Program-made: the position numbers and the translations under genes
Shown here: positions 1 to 5,652 of the stretch, piece after piece
Numbering within the stretch: the first letter of the stretch is position 1
Layout: the number at the start of each line of letters is the position of its first letter
Source: an uncultured Aquimarina sp.
Lineage (GTDB): Bacteria > Bacteroidota > Bacteroidia > Flavobacteriales > Flavobacteriaceae
Direction: 5' to 3'
Assembly: GCA_937958735.1 (NCBI GenBank)
Contig: CALGNG010000138.1
Location: 1-7,451, forward strand
DNA length: 7,451 bases
Notes under the pieces: generated by a model
Database searches by the model: none
Told to the model about the DNA's origin: nothing
The model's input: only the letters and a program-made list of their open reading frames with translations

Positions 1-633
1 GCAAATCGTTTAGGGGCTTCGGCTTTAATGCAAGGTTTGGCAGATGGATATTTTGTACTTCCATATACTATAGGGGATTATTTGTCTAAGGATATTAGGA
101 CAGGTAAGATTTCTACAGAAACTCCAGAATTTGACCAAGCAGAAAAAGAAGTAAAAGAGCGTCTTACTAAATTATTAAATGCAGGAGGAAAACATTCTGT
201 AGATTACTTCCACAAAAAACTTGGTAAGATTATGTGGGATAAATGTGGAATGTCTCGTAACGAAGCAGGATTAAAAGCTGCAATTGAAGAAATAGCAGCT
301 TTAAGAGCGGATTTCTGGGCTAACGTAAAAGTACCAGGGACAGCAGATAGTTTAAATCCAGAATTAGAAAAAGCAGGACGTGTAGCCGATTTCTTAGAAT
401 TAGGAGAATTATTTGCAAAAGATGCTTTAAATAGAAACGAATCTTGTGGAGGGCACTTCCGCGAAGAATCTGTAGAGCAAAGTGGAGAGCAAAAAGGAGA
501 AGCTTTACGTGACGATAAAAACTTTATGTATGCAGCAGCTTGGGAATACAAAGGGGAACCAAAAGATGCAGTATTACATAAAGAAGAATTAGTGTACGAT
601 AATATAGAGGTTAAGACAAGAAGTTATAAATAA
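1..633 (+). CDS. sdhA: Succinate dehydrogenase/fumarate reductase flavoprotein subunit, C-terminal part (5' end outside window)
   Basis: This is the C-terminal 210 residues of the FAD subunit that oxidises succinate to fumarate and passes electrons to SdhB. The frame is open from base 1, so the gene is cut by the window edge and the internal ATG at base 28 is not a start. The first visible residues, ANRLGASAL, match the conserved substrate-site block of SdhA/FrdA (GANRLG in relatives), whose Arg contacts the dicarboxylate. The C-terminal helical domain is recognisable, with the [12 protein letters not shown] block (residues about 145-156) corresponding to the R-x-E-S-x-G-x-H-x-R segment of the family. 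The FAD-linking His and the Rossmann part lie upstream. The end style (AWEYKG block, then a short tail) resembles the Bacteroidota/epsilon-proteobacterial type, usually ordered sdhC-sdhA-sdhB. sdhB follows after 85 bases on the same strand, supporting one operon. Identity is firm; the subtype is inferred. Confidence 0.95.
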   Translation, partial: ANRLGASALMQGLADGYFVLPYTIGDYLSKDIRTGKISTETPEFDQAEKEVKERLTKLLNAGGKHSVDYFHKKLGKIMWDKCGMSRNEAGLKAAIEEIAALRADFWANVKVPGTADSLNPELEKAGRVADFLELGELFAKDALNRNESCGGHFREESVEQSGEQKGEALRDDKNFMYAAAWEYKGEPKDAVLHKEELVYDNIEVKTRSYK

Positions 634-634
634 T

Positions 635-710
635 TAGTTTTTGGTTTTCGGTTTAAAGTTTTCAGATAATACTGTAAAACGAAAAACAGAAAACTACAAA
701 CCATAAACTA
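635..710. repeat. Long imperfect inverted repeat (hairpin) between sdhA and sdhB
   Basis: Bases 635-662 pair with 683-710. By hand, 22 of 28 positions pair (one G-U), in blocks of 6, 6, 5 and 5 pairs separated by one to three mismatches, around a loop of about 20 bases. The left arm is T/G-rich and the right arm A/C-rich, with a degenerate TTTTCGG/TTTTCAG-like monotony. The structure nearly fills the 85-base gap and stops 8 bases before the sdhB ATG. No T-run follows it, so it is not a standard terminator. It may be a dispersed intergenic repeat, an mRNA processing or stability element, or a modulator of sdhB translation; these roles are inference. Confidence 0.75.
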
Positions 711-718
711 AAGAAATT

Positions 719-1465
719 ATGAAATTATTACTAAAAATATGGCGTCAAAAAAACGCTAGTGATAAAGGGCAAATGGTAGATTACCCTATAGATGGGGTAG
801 AAGAGGATATGTCTTTTTTAGAAATGCTTGATGTTCTTAACGAAGGCTTAATAAATAAAGGTGAAGAGCCTGTGGTTTTTGATCACGATTGTCGCGAAGG
901 TATTTGTGGTATGTGTTCATTACAAATTAATGGAGAGCCACATGGTCCAGATCGTAAGATTACTACATGCCAGTTACACATGCGTATGTTTAACGATGGT
1001 GATACTATTACTATAGAGCCATTTAGAGCGAATGCTTTTCCAGTAATAAAAGATTTAATGGTAGATCGTAGTGCTTTTGATCGTATACAACATGCTGGTG
1101 GATATATATCTGTAAATACGTCTGGTAATACTATAGATGCGAATGCGATCCCAATTAATAAAGACAATGCAGACGACGCATTTAGTGCGGCAACTTGTAT
1201 TGGTTGTGGTGCTTGTGTAGCAGCCTGTAAAAATGCTTCGGCAATGTTATTTACTTCGGCAAAAGTGTCACAATATGCTTTATTACCACAAGGGAAAATA
1301 GAAGCAGTAGATCGTGTAAAAGCAATGGTAGCACAAATGGATGCAGAAGGTTTTGGTAACTGTACCAATACAGGAGCTTGTGAAATAGAATGTCCTAAAG
1401 GGATTTCTTTAGAAAATATAGCACGTATGAATCGCGAATATTTAACAGCAAGTGTTTTAGGATAA
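719..1465 (+). CDS. sdhB: Succinate dehydrogenase/fumarate reductase iron-sulfur subunit
   Basis: This 248-residue protein carries electrons from the SdhA FAD through three Fe-S clusters to the quinone site of the membrane anchor. All cluster ligands are visible. The N-terminal ferredoxin-like domain has C58, C63, C66 and C84 for [2Fe-2S]. The C-terminal domain has C160, C163, C166 and C225 for [4Fe-4S], and C170, C215 and C221 for [3Fe-4S]; the spacing within each group matches E. coli SdhB. The length is normal and the protein is intact. The ATG at 719 begins [10 protein letters not shown], the expected first beta strand; only an A-rich leader precedes it, as is usual in Bacteroidota. It is second after sdhA, downstream of a long hairpin, and closes the operon: two terminator hairpins follow within 100 bases. 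The membrane anchor sdhC is not in the window and probably lies upstream of sdhA. Confidence 0.98.
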   Translation: MKLLLKIWRQKNASDKGQMVDYPIDGVEEDMSFLEMLDVLNEGLINKGEEPVVFDHDCREGICGMCSLQINGEPHGPDRKITTCQLHMRMFNDGDTITIEPFRANAFPVIKDLMVDRSAFDRIQHAGGYISVNTSGNTIDANAIPINKDNADDAFSAATCIGCGACVAACKNASAMLFTSAKVSQYALLPQGKIEAVDRVKAMVAQMDAEGFGNCTNTGACEIECPKGISLENIARMNREYLTASVLG

Positions 1466-1484
1466 AATACCAAGTATATAATAT

Positions 1485-1521
1485 AAAAAAGGTCTTTCGA
1501 TTTATCGAAAGACCTTTTTTT
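1485..1521. terminator. Bidirectional intrinsic terminator after sdhB
   Basis: GGTCTTTCGAT (1491-1501) is perfectly complementary to ATCGAAAGACC (1504-1514); sterically this is a 10-bp stem with a TTTA loop. Seven T follow (1515-1521) and six A precede (1485-1490), so it has the form of a rho-independent terminator on both strands. It lies 20 bases past the sdhB stop and about 100 bases past the stop of the oppositely oriented acyltransferase gene. Confidence 0.93.
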
Positions 1522-1525
1522 GTGC

Positions 1526-1558
1526 TCAAACATTTAAGAAACAAATGTTTGATTTTTT
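1526..1558 (+). terminator. Second, tandem intrinsic terminator (+ strand)
   Basis: TCAAACATTT (1526-1535) is perfectly complementary to AAATGTTTGA (1543-1552), a 10-bp AT-rich stem with the 7-base loop AAGAAAC, followed by six T (1553-1558). There is no matching T-run in the minus-strand direction, so it should act only on transcripts from sdhB. It starts 5 bases after the first terminator and looks like a backup. Confidence 0.75.
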
Positions 1559-1570
1559 ATATACAATACT

Positions 1571-1585
1571 AAATCAATAAGTTCT
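1571..1585. repeat. 15-bp direct repeat, left copy
   Basis: AAATCAATAAGTTCT here is identical to bases 2808-2822. The two copies bracket the low-GC acyltransferase gene. This copy is non-coding and lies just beyond the tandem terminators; identity stops abruptly on both sides. The repeat is seen directly, and a duplicated target or attachment site is inference. Confidence 0.7.
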
Positions 1586-2807
1586 AGTAGATTGTACTAT
1601 TAAATTCTTTTGTGATTATTTAGTTAGTCTATTTTGTCGATAGTTTTCTATTCTATCGCTTATTAAAAATTTTAAAATCATAGAAGTTATTATAGATATA
1701 ATAATAACGGTTATTCCTTTACTTATAATAACATGGTTTAGTTTGTAAACAAATGTTATTATAAGAGCATGTATAAGATAGATAGGGTAGCTTAAATCTC
1801 CAATATAGCGATCTATTTTTGATTTTTTTGAAAGTTCAAAAATAAATGGAATTGATAAGAATAATAAAAAGAAGAAGAACTTATCCTTAAATTCGAAGAT
1901 TAATCTATCATAAAATAGTATGTATAGGATGGGTAATATGTAAACTGCAAAGTGAAATTTCTTATTTAATTTTTTTATAATCTCAGATTTGTAAATTTTA
2001 TAAGAAAGAGTACCTATTAAGAAAAAAGGAAGCTCTGTTGGGAAAAACATATAATTCCAAGGGGTATGATTTAATCCTAGGTGAGTTTTTAAATAATAAT
2101 TTAGACCTATAAGCAATGTCAAAACTAATAAAACAATCAATGTCTTTCTTTTAACAATAAAGGGGGCAATTGAGTAAAAAAGTAATTCTAGAGCTATTGT
2201 CCAAGCAGGGTAGATTAAAGCAAAATCGAAACCATTCAAGGCGTTTTGCTCAAATGAGGGTTCAAAGTAAAACATTCCACTTGTTAAATTAATTTCAAAT
2301 AACAATAAAGTGTCTTGGAATAATATGAAAATATTTGAGAATATTACCATTAATAGACTTATCAGATTCAATGTTTCGTAGTTGTCTATAAATACATTTA
2401 AGGCTCCGTAACTATCTCCTTTAGTAAGTATTCCAAAAAAAATAGAACTAATTATAACTAATATAAGGACGACCCAATAGATGGGGTAAAGGCGCATTAG
2501 TCTATTTGTTATAAATAGTTTGTACGAATTATTTGCGTCAATATATTTTTCATTTAAGATTAAAGACATATAAAACCCAGAAATAATATAAAAAGATTGA
2601 ACAGCAATTTTACCGCCTAAAAATTCAAGGTTAAAAAAAGACTCGGTGTGAGATATAACTACTATTATAGCTAGAAAAGTTCTTAGAAGCCCCATTATTT
2701 TAATATGATAAACATTTTGTTAAAAGTGTAAATATAAACTTATAATAAAGAGGTGGAGAGTTGTTTTAAAGAAGTTAATTAAAAAAAGATAGTTTAGGAG
2801 GGGTTTA
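1586..2807. other. Low-GC islet between 15-bp direct repeats
   Basis: The segment between the two direct-repeat copies contains only the acyltransferase gene and its flanks. Hand counting gives 285 G+C in bases 1621-2700 (26%) and about 22% in the upstream non-coding part (about 2701-2807). Sampled parts of the neighbours give about 36% (flavoprotein gene), 38% (sdhB) and 37% (MATE gene). Because the MATE gene is also a membrane-protein gene, hydrophobic coding bias alone does not explain the drop. No integrase, transposase or terminal inverted repeat is visible. A horizontally acquired cassette is the favoured inference. Confidence 0.5.
1616..2695 (-). CDS. Acyltransferase 3 family (OafA/YrhL-like) integral membrane acyltransferase
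   Basis: This 359-residue, highly hydrophobic protein has about ten predicted membrane segments and the hallmarks of the acyltransferase-3 family, which moves acyl groups (often acetyl) onto surface sugars, lipopolysaccharide or other acceptors. Visible landmarks are R5-x10-H16, the family's catalytic R-x10-H motif, in RTFLAIIVVISH; FYIISGF near 35-41; NRLMRLYPIYW at 64-74; AWTIALELLFY at 164-174 with E170 in the conserved W-x-L-x-x-E position; ELPFFLIGTLSYK at 221-233; and LSYPIYLIHALI at 301-312. There is no fused SGNH domain, so it is the stand-alone form. The ATG at 2695 places the R-x10-H motif at the usual extreme N-terminus; no Shine-Dalgarno or TAnnTTTG promoter box was found upstream. 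The gene is intact. Its GC (26%) is far below its neighbours and it sits between 15-bp direct repeats. The acceptor cannot be told from sequence, and no polysaccharide genes lie nearby. Confidence 0.9.
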   Translation of the reverse strand: MGLLRTFLAIIVVISHTESFFNLEFLGGKIAVQSFYIISGFYMSLILNEKYIDANNSYKLFITNRLMRLYPIYWVVLILVIISSIFFGILTKGDSYGALNVFIDNYETLNLISLLMVIFSNIFILFQDTLLLFEINLTSGMFYFEPSFEQNALNGFDFALIYPAWTIALELLFYSIAPFIVKRKTLIVLLVLTLLIGLNYYLKTHLGLNHTPWNYMFFPTELPFFLIGTLSYKIYKSEIIKKLNKKFHFAVYILPILYILFYDRLIFEFKDKFFFFLLFLSIPFIFELSKKSKIDRYIGDLSYPIYLIHALIITFVYKLNHVIISKGITVIIISIITSMILKFLISDRIENYRQNRLTK

Positions 2808-2822
2808 AAATCAATAAGTTCT
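2808..2822. repeat. 15-bp direct repeat, right copy (overlaps 3' end of the flavoprotein gene)
   Basis: This is the second copy of AAATCAATAAGTTCT, identical to 1571-1585. Read on the minus strand it covers the last codons and the TGA stop (2811-2813) of the flavoprotein gene. Its core AATCAATAA occurs again at 2825-2833 inside the same gene end, giving two cores 16 bases apart. A gene 3' end duplicated at the far side of a foreign-looking segment is the pattern left by some site-specific insertions; that reading is inference. Confidence 0.7.
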
Positions 2823-3974
2823 GGAATCAATAATCGCATCTACCTTACGTTCTATAAGTTTTTTGAAAATAAAAACACCTCTTTTAAAGCTATTCTTGTA
2901 AGTAACTAATTTTAAGGCTCCTCGGCTGTATTTAAGTAGTTTACCTAATTCTGTTTCAAGCCTGCTTTCGTAATCGTATAAGTCCTTTTCTTTAAAGCTA
3001 TCTGTTTTTAGGCATTCTTTAATTTTGTTAGCTGCAATAATTCCAGACATCATTCCTGTGCCTACTCCCTCTTTGTAAAAAGCATTGGCCAGTCCAGCAG
3101 AATCGCCAACTAACATAAATCTATCTCCAGACACTTTTAGATGTCCAAAATTACAAGGGATACCCCAACCACGCCAATTGCTTAGTCTTTTAGCTTTAGT
3201 AAACTTGTGTGCAATTTTAGGGTGCGTTTTTATAATGTGTTCTATTTCTGTTTTTAAACTTATTTTGTGTTGTTGTATAGCAGTGGATTGTCCTCCTAAA
3301 CTCACGTTAGCTTCGCCGTTAGGTAAGGGGAAAATATAAAAGAATAGAGGGATGCCTTTATATAGAATTCTAATTTCAGCCTCGTTATCTTTGGGTAGAT
3401 GCTTTAGATTTTTAAAATAAGCACTTATAAAAATAGAAGTACGGGTTTTGTCTATGCTATTGCCTGCTAATTTTTTAGAAACAATAGATTGGAGGCCATC
3501 GGCTCCAATTATCACTTTAGAATGTACTTCTTTCCCGTTCTTCAGTTTTACAATAATTCCATTGTTTTGAGGGGTAAAACTAAGAGCAGGATTGCCTAAG
3601 TCTATAGTAGCAAAAGAAGAAGGTAGTTGGTCAACCAAAAACTGATCAAAATCGATACGCTTACCATAAAAAATAGGAGCATGTAAGGCATTCTCTTTTT
3701 TATGGATTTTAATACCTATTGTGTCGCTAACATGTAATTCCCCTTTCCAAGTATGTATAAACTTAGGATGATTAATAAACGCTTTTAATAACTTAGGGTC
3801 AATTAATTTTAATACCTTAAAAACATATAAAATTAGACCATCCCCACAAGTCTTATCTCTCGGGAAATTGGCCTTGTCAACAATGTAATGACTAATGCCT
3901 AGTTTGGAAAGCATCAAGGAAGTACTAGCCCCTGCTGGACCAGCGCCAATAATACATACGTCGGTAGAAATCAT
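2811..3974 (-). CDS. Geranylgeranyl-reductase-family FAD-dependent oxidoreductase
   Basis: This 387-residue flavoprotein belongs to the geranylgeranyl reductase branch of the p-hydroxybenzoate-hydroxylase-like FAD enzymes, which reduce isoprenoid double bonds (archaeal lipids, chlorophyll phytyl chain, menaquinone tails) or act on related lipids and pigments. The Rossmann GAGPAG is at residues 10-15, with D33 ending the second beta strand for the FAD ribose. FPRDKTCGDGL at 37-47 is the family signature around the redox-linked Cys. GADGLQS (157-163) is the DG motif, RLSNWRGWGIP (263-273) corresponds to the conserved G-x-x-P block, and RFMLVGDSAGL (285-295) is the GD motif contacting FAD. The ATG at 3974 puts the beta strand at residue 5, as expected. 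No signal peptide or membrane helix is seen, so it is cytosolic or peripheral. No terminator follows its stop; transcription may run into the acyltransferase gene 115 bases on. Substrate is unknown; menaquinone-tail or pigment modification is possible but not shown. Confidence 0.85.
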   Translation of the reverse strand: MISTDVCIIGAGPAGASTSLMLSKLGISHYIVDKANFPRDKTCGDGLILYVFKVLKLIDPKLLKAFINHPKFIHTWKGELHVSDTIGIKIHKKENALHAPIFYGKRIDFDQFLVDQLPSSFATIDLGNPALSFTPQNNGIIVKLKNGKEVHSKVIIGADGLQSIVSKKLAGNSIDKTRTSIFISAYFKNLKHLPKDNEAEIRILYKGIPLFFYIFPLPNGEANVSLGGQSTAIQQHKISLKTEIEHIIKTHPKIAHKFTKAKRLSNWRGWGIPCNFGHLKVSGDRFMLVGDSAGLANAFYKEGVGTGMMSGIIAANKIKECLKTDSFKEKDLYDYESRLETELGKLLKYSRGALKLVTYKNSFKRGVFIFKKLIERKVDAIIDSRTY

Positions 3975-4118
3975 TAGAATAGTTTAGTAAAGCTAATTTA
4001 CAATTAAACTTTAAACCTAGCCACAATATAACAGGGAAGAGTAACGGTGTAAGCATTAGTAGTAATTACAGACTAATAATCAATTCGATTACATGGAAAC
4101 TATTTATAAAATAGAATT
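3975..4118. promoter_or_regulatory. Divergent intergenic region (promoters expected, none pinned)
   Basis: These 144 bases separate two divergent genes, so promoters for both must lie here or overlap the gene starts. I looked for the Bacteroidota TTG / TAnnTTTG pair on both strands and found no convincing match; TAGGTTTA and TAGCTTTA on the minus strand are near-misses without a properly placed TTG. A small hairpin, CTATTT (4100-4105) with AAATAG (4109-4114), ends 4 bases before the ATG at 4119 and could hinder initiation, but in such AT-rich DNA it may be chance. Confidence 0.35.
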
Positions 4119-5099
4119 ATGACAGGTAAATTAAAATATTATTGTGCTATACTATATTCTTTAACATGCATGTTAACTTTTGCGCAAGGTAAAACAAGTT
4201 TAGAAAATCAAAGTGAAGAATTAGGGAAAGTACATTGGTATAGAGATTACGAAAAAGCATTAACGGTAGCTCAAGAACAAAATAAAGAAGTATTAATTCT
4301 CTTTCAGGAAGTGCCAGGATGTAGTACCTGTCGTAATTATGGACACAATGTATTAAGCCATCCATTAATGGTAGAAGCAATAGAAAACTTATTTGTGCCT
4401 CTTGCTATATTTAATAATAAGGGAGGCAAAGATAAAGAAGTTTTAAATAAGTATAAAGAACCAAGTTGGAATAACCCTGTAGTAAGAATAGTTAACCGTA
4501 CAGGGGACGATGTGGTGAGTAGAATTGGGAATGATTATGCGGCAATTACCCTATGCCAACGTATGAAACAAGCTTTAAAATTATTAGAGAAACCAATACC
4601 AGAATATTTAAACTTGTTAGAGCAAGAACTTTTAACAACAGGAAATATAAACAAGGTAAAAGAAAAGTATTACAAAATGTATTGCTTTTGGACAGGAGAA
4701 AAACAATTAGGTAAACTAGATCCTGTGCTTAGCACCCAATCTGGATTTATAGGGCATAGCGAGGTTGTTAAAGTAAAGTACAATTCCGAAAAAATTAGCG
4801 AAGTCGATCTAGATAGCTATGCAAAATCTAATAATTTCTCCCCAATAAAAGAACAATCCAATTACAGAAAATCCAATTCAGATGTTCATTATTACCTACA
4901 ACATACTCCTTTTGTTTATATACCATTAACAGAAGTTCAGAAAACAAAAATTAATAGTGCATTGGGGCAAGGGAAATCACCTATAAAATACTTAAGTCCA
5001 AAACAAATAAAATGGCTTAATACCTCTAGGCAATTAAGTGGTAAAAAATTATTTACTACAGAATTTAGAGCGGCTTGGGCAGAAAAAGAAAACAGTTAA
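4119..5099 (+). CDS. Exported thioredoxin-like (VPGCxxC) protein with C-terminal MsrA-like domain
   Basis: This 326-residue protein starts with a signal peptide (hydrophobic 8-21, likely cleavage after A22 in TFAQG), so it should act in the periplasm. Residues about 35-155 are thioredoxin-like: EVPGCSTC at 64-71 gives a C68-x-x-C71 redox pair at a helix start, and SWNNPVVRIV (116-125) sits where the thioredoxin cis-Pro loop would be. As I recall, related proteins are catalogued as VPGUxxT thioredoxin-like (seleno)proteins; here both positions are Cys. Residues about 186-300 read as a divergent, shortened peptide methionine sulfoxide reductase A: CFWTGE at 189-194 (MsrA CFWGxE, catalytic Cys), VLSTQSGF at 203-210, GHSE at 212-215 (MsrA GHAE, catalytic Glu), then VVKVKY and YIPLTEVQ (267-274; MsrA YPLTPEQ). 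The loop between the SGF-like and GHSE blocks, carrying a substrate Tyr in E. coli MsrA, is missing, and no resolving Cys follows C189. The CxxC pair may recycle C189, as in thioredoxin-MsrA fusions such as PilB. It converges on hemJ with an 11-base gap and no terminator. Confidence 0.8.
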   Translation: MTGKLKYYCAILYSLTCMLTFAQGKTSLENQSEELGKVHWYRDYEKALTVAQEQNKEVLILFQEVPGCSTCRNYGHNVLSHPLMVEAIENLFVPLAIFNNKGGKDKEVLNKYKEPSWNNPVVRIVNRTGDDVVSRIGNDYAAITLCQRMKQALKLLEKPIPEYLNLLEQELLTTGNINKVKEKYYKMYCFWTGEKQLGKLDPVLSTQSGFIGHSEVVKVKYNSEKISEVDLDSYAKSNNFSPIKEQSNYRKSNSDVHYYLQHTPFVYIPLTEVQKTKINSALGQGKSPIKYLSPKQIKWLNTSRQLSGKKLFTTEFRAAWAEKENS

Positions 5100-5110
5100 A
5101 ACAATAAAGT

Positions 5111-5650
5111 CTATTTTTTTTCTCGTAGACGTTTGTATAGTTTAATGCCAAGCATTAGTAAAATAGCTAAAGCAAAAATCCCGGCCACACCATAAATCCA
5201 ATTAAAAGCATTTTTTAGAATAACAAGAAAAACTACCGAAAATAAAATAAGAGTAGAACCCTCATTCCAAAAACGCATTTGGTTAGAAGTCCATTTAAAA
5301 ACTCCCTTTTCTTGTTGTTTTAAAATTTGATGACACTTAAGATGATAAGCAAAAAGCAGTAAAACAAAACTTAGCTTAACATGCATCCATGGAGCCTGTA
5401 AATACTCGGGAGACATATATAATAACCATGTGGCAAAAAAAGTAGCCAAAACCGCAGAAGGCCAAGTAATAATAAACCACAATCGGCGAGTCATTAATTG
5501 TAATTGCGGTAAAAGAATATCCCGTTCCAGTTTAGGGCGATTATTAGTCTCTATTTGGTAAATAAATAATCTAGGGATATAGAATAGACCAGCAAACCAT
5601 GTAATTACAAAAATAAGATGTAAAGATTTTATGTAATAATATGTTAACAT
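5111..5650 (-). CDS. hemJ: Protoporphyrinogen IX oxidase HemJ (CopD-like/UPF0093 membrane protein)
   Basis: HemJ is the integral-membrane enzyme that oxidises protoporphyrinogen IX to protoporphyrin IX, the penultimate step of heme synthesis, in many bacteria lacking HemY or HemG. The 179-residue protein has the family length plus a short tail and four to five membrane helices. Conserved family blocks are visible: KSLHLIFVITWFAGLFYIPR at 8-27 with H11 (equivalent to the essential heme-ligand His) and R27; WMHVKLSF at 88-95 with K92 (the essential Lys in the cyanobacterial enzyme); and MRFWNE at 125-130, the RxxNE block. The ATG at 5650 lies 2 bases after the stop of the MATE gene, suggesting translational coupling, and ferrochelatase is two genes upstream on the same strand, which strongly supports the heme assignment over copper-resistance CopD. 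No intrinsic terminator follows; the convergent gene ends 11 bases away. Confidence 0.92.
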   Translation of the reverse strand: MLTYYYIKSLHLIFVITWFAGLFYIPRLFIYQIETNNRPKLERDILLPQLQLMTRRLWFIITWPSAVLATFFATWLLYMSPEYLQAPWMHVKLSFVLLLFAYHLKCHQILKQQEKGVFKWTSNQMRFWNEGSTLILFSVVFLVILKNAFNWIYGVAGIFALAILLMLGIKLYKRLREKK

Positions 5651-5652
5651 AA

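Noticed and set aside
883..1533. Minus-strand open frame of 216 codons opposite sdhB.
   Set aside because: It is antisense to an intact sdhB with all Fe-S ligands, runs through the terminator and has no recognisable protein features; the same applies to the frames at 204-551 (-), 3085-3339 (+), 4147-4380 (-) and 6355-6594 (+).
2696..2807. Promoter or terminator between the flavoprotein and acyltransferase genes on the minus strand.
   Set aside because: A T7 run exists but no stem precedes it, and no TTG/TAnnTTTG pair was found; nothing there can be supported.
4100..4114. Hairpin CTATTT / AAATAG just before the 4119 start as a riboregulator.
   Set aside because: Six AT-rich pairs with a 3-base loop are common by chance at this composition; kept only as a note in the intergenic entry.
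4119..4187. Lipoprotein signal with Cys17 as lipobox Cys.
   Set aside because: The residues before Cys17 (YSLT) do not fit L-[AS]-[GA]-C, and a better signal-peptidase I site (TFAQ) follows.
5109..5130. GTCTA (5109-5113) and TAGAC (5126-5130) around a T8 run, as a terminator for either convergent gene.
   Set aside because: A five-pair stem with the T-run inside the loop has the wrong architecture and is too weak.
5111..5650. Copper-resistance CopD.
   Set aside because: The protein has the short HemJ length and the H11, R27, K92 and RxxNE pattern, and ferrochelatase is in the same gene run.
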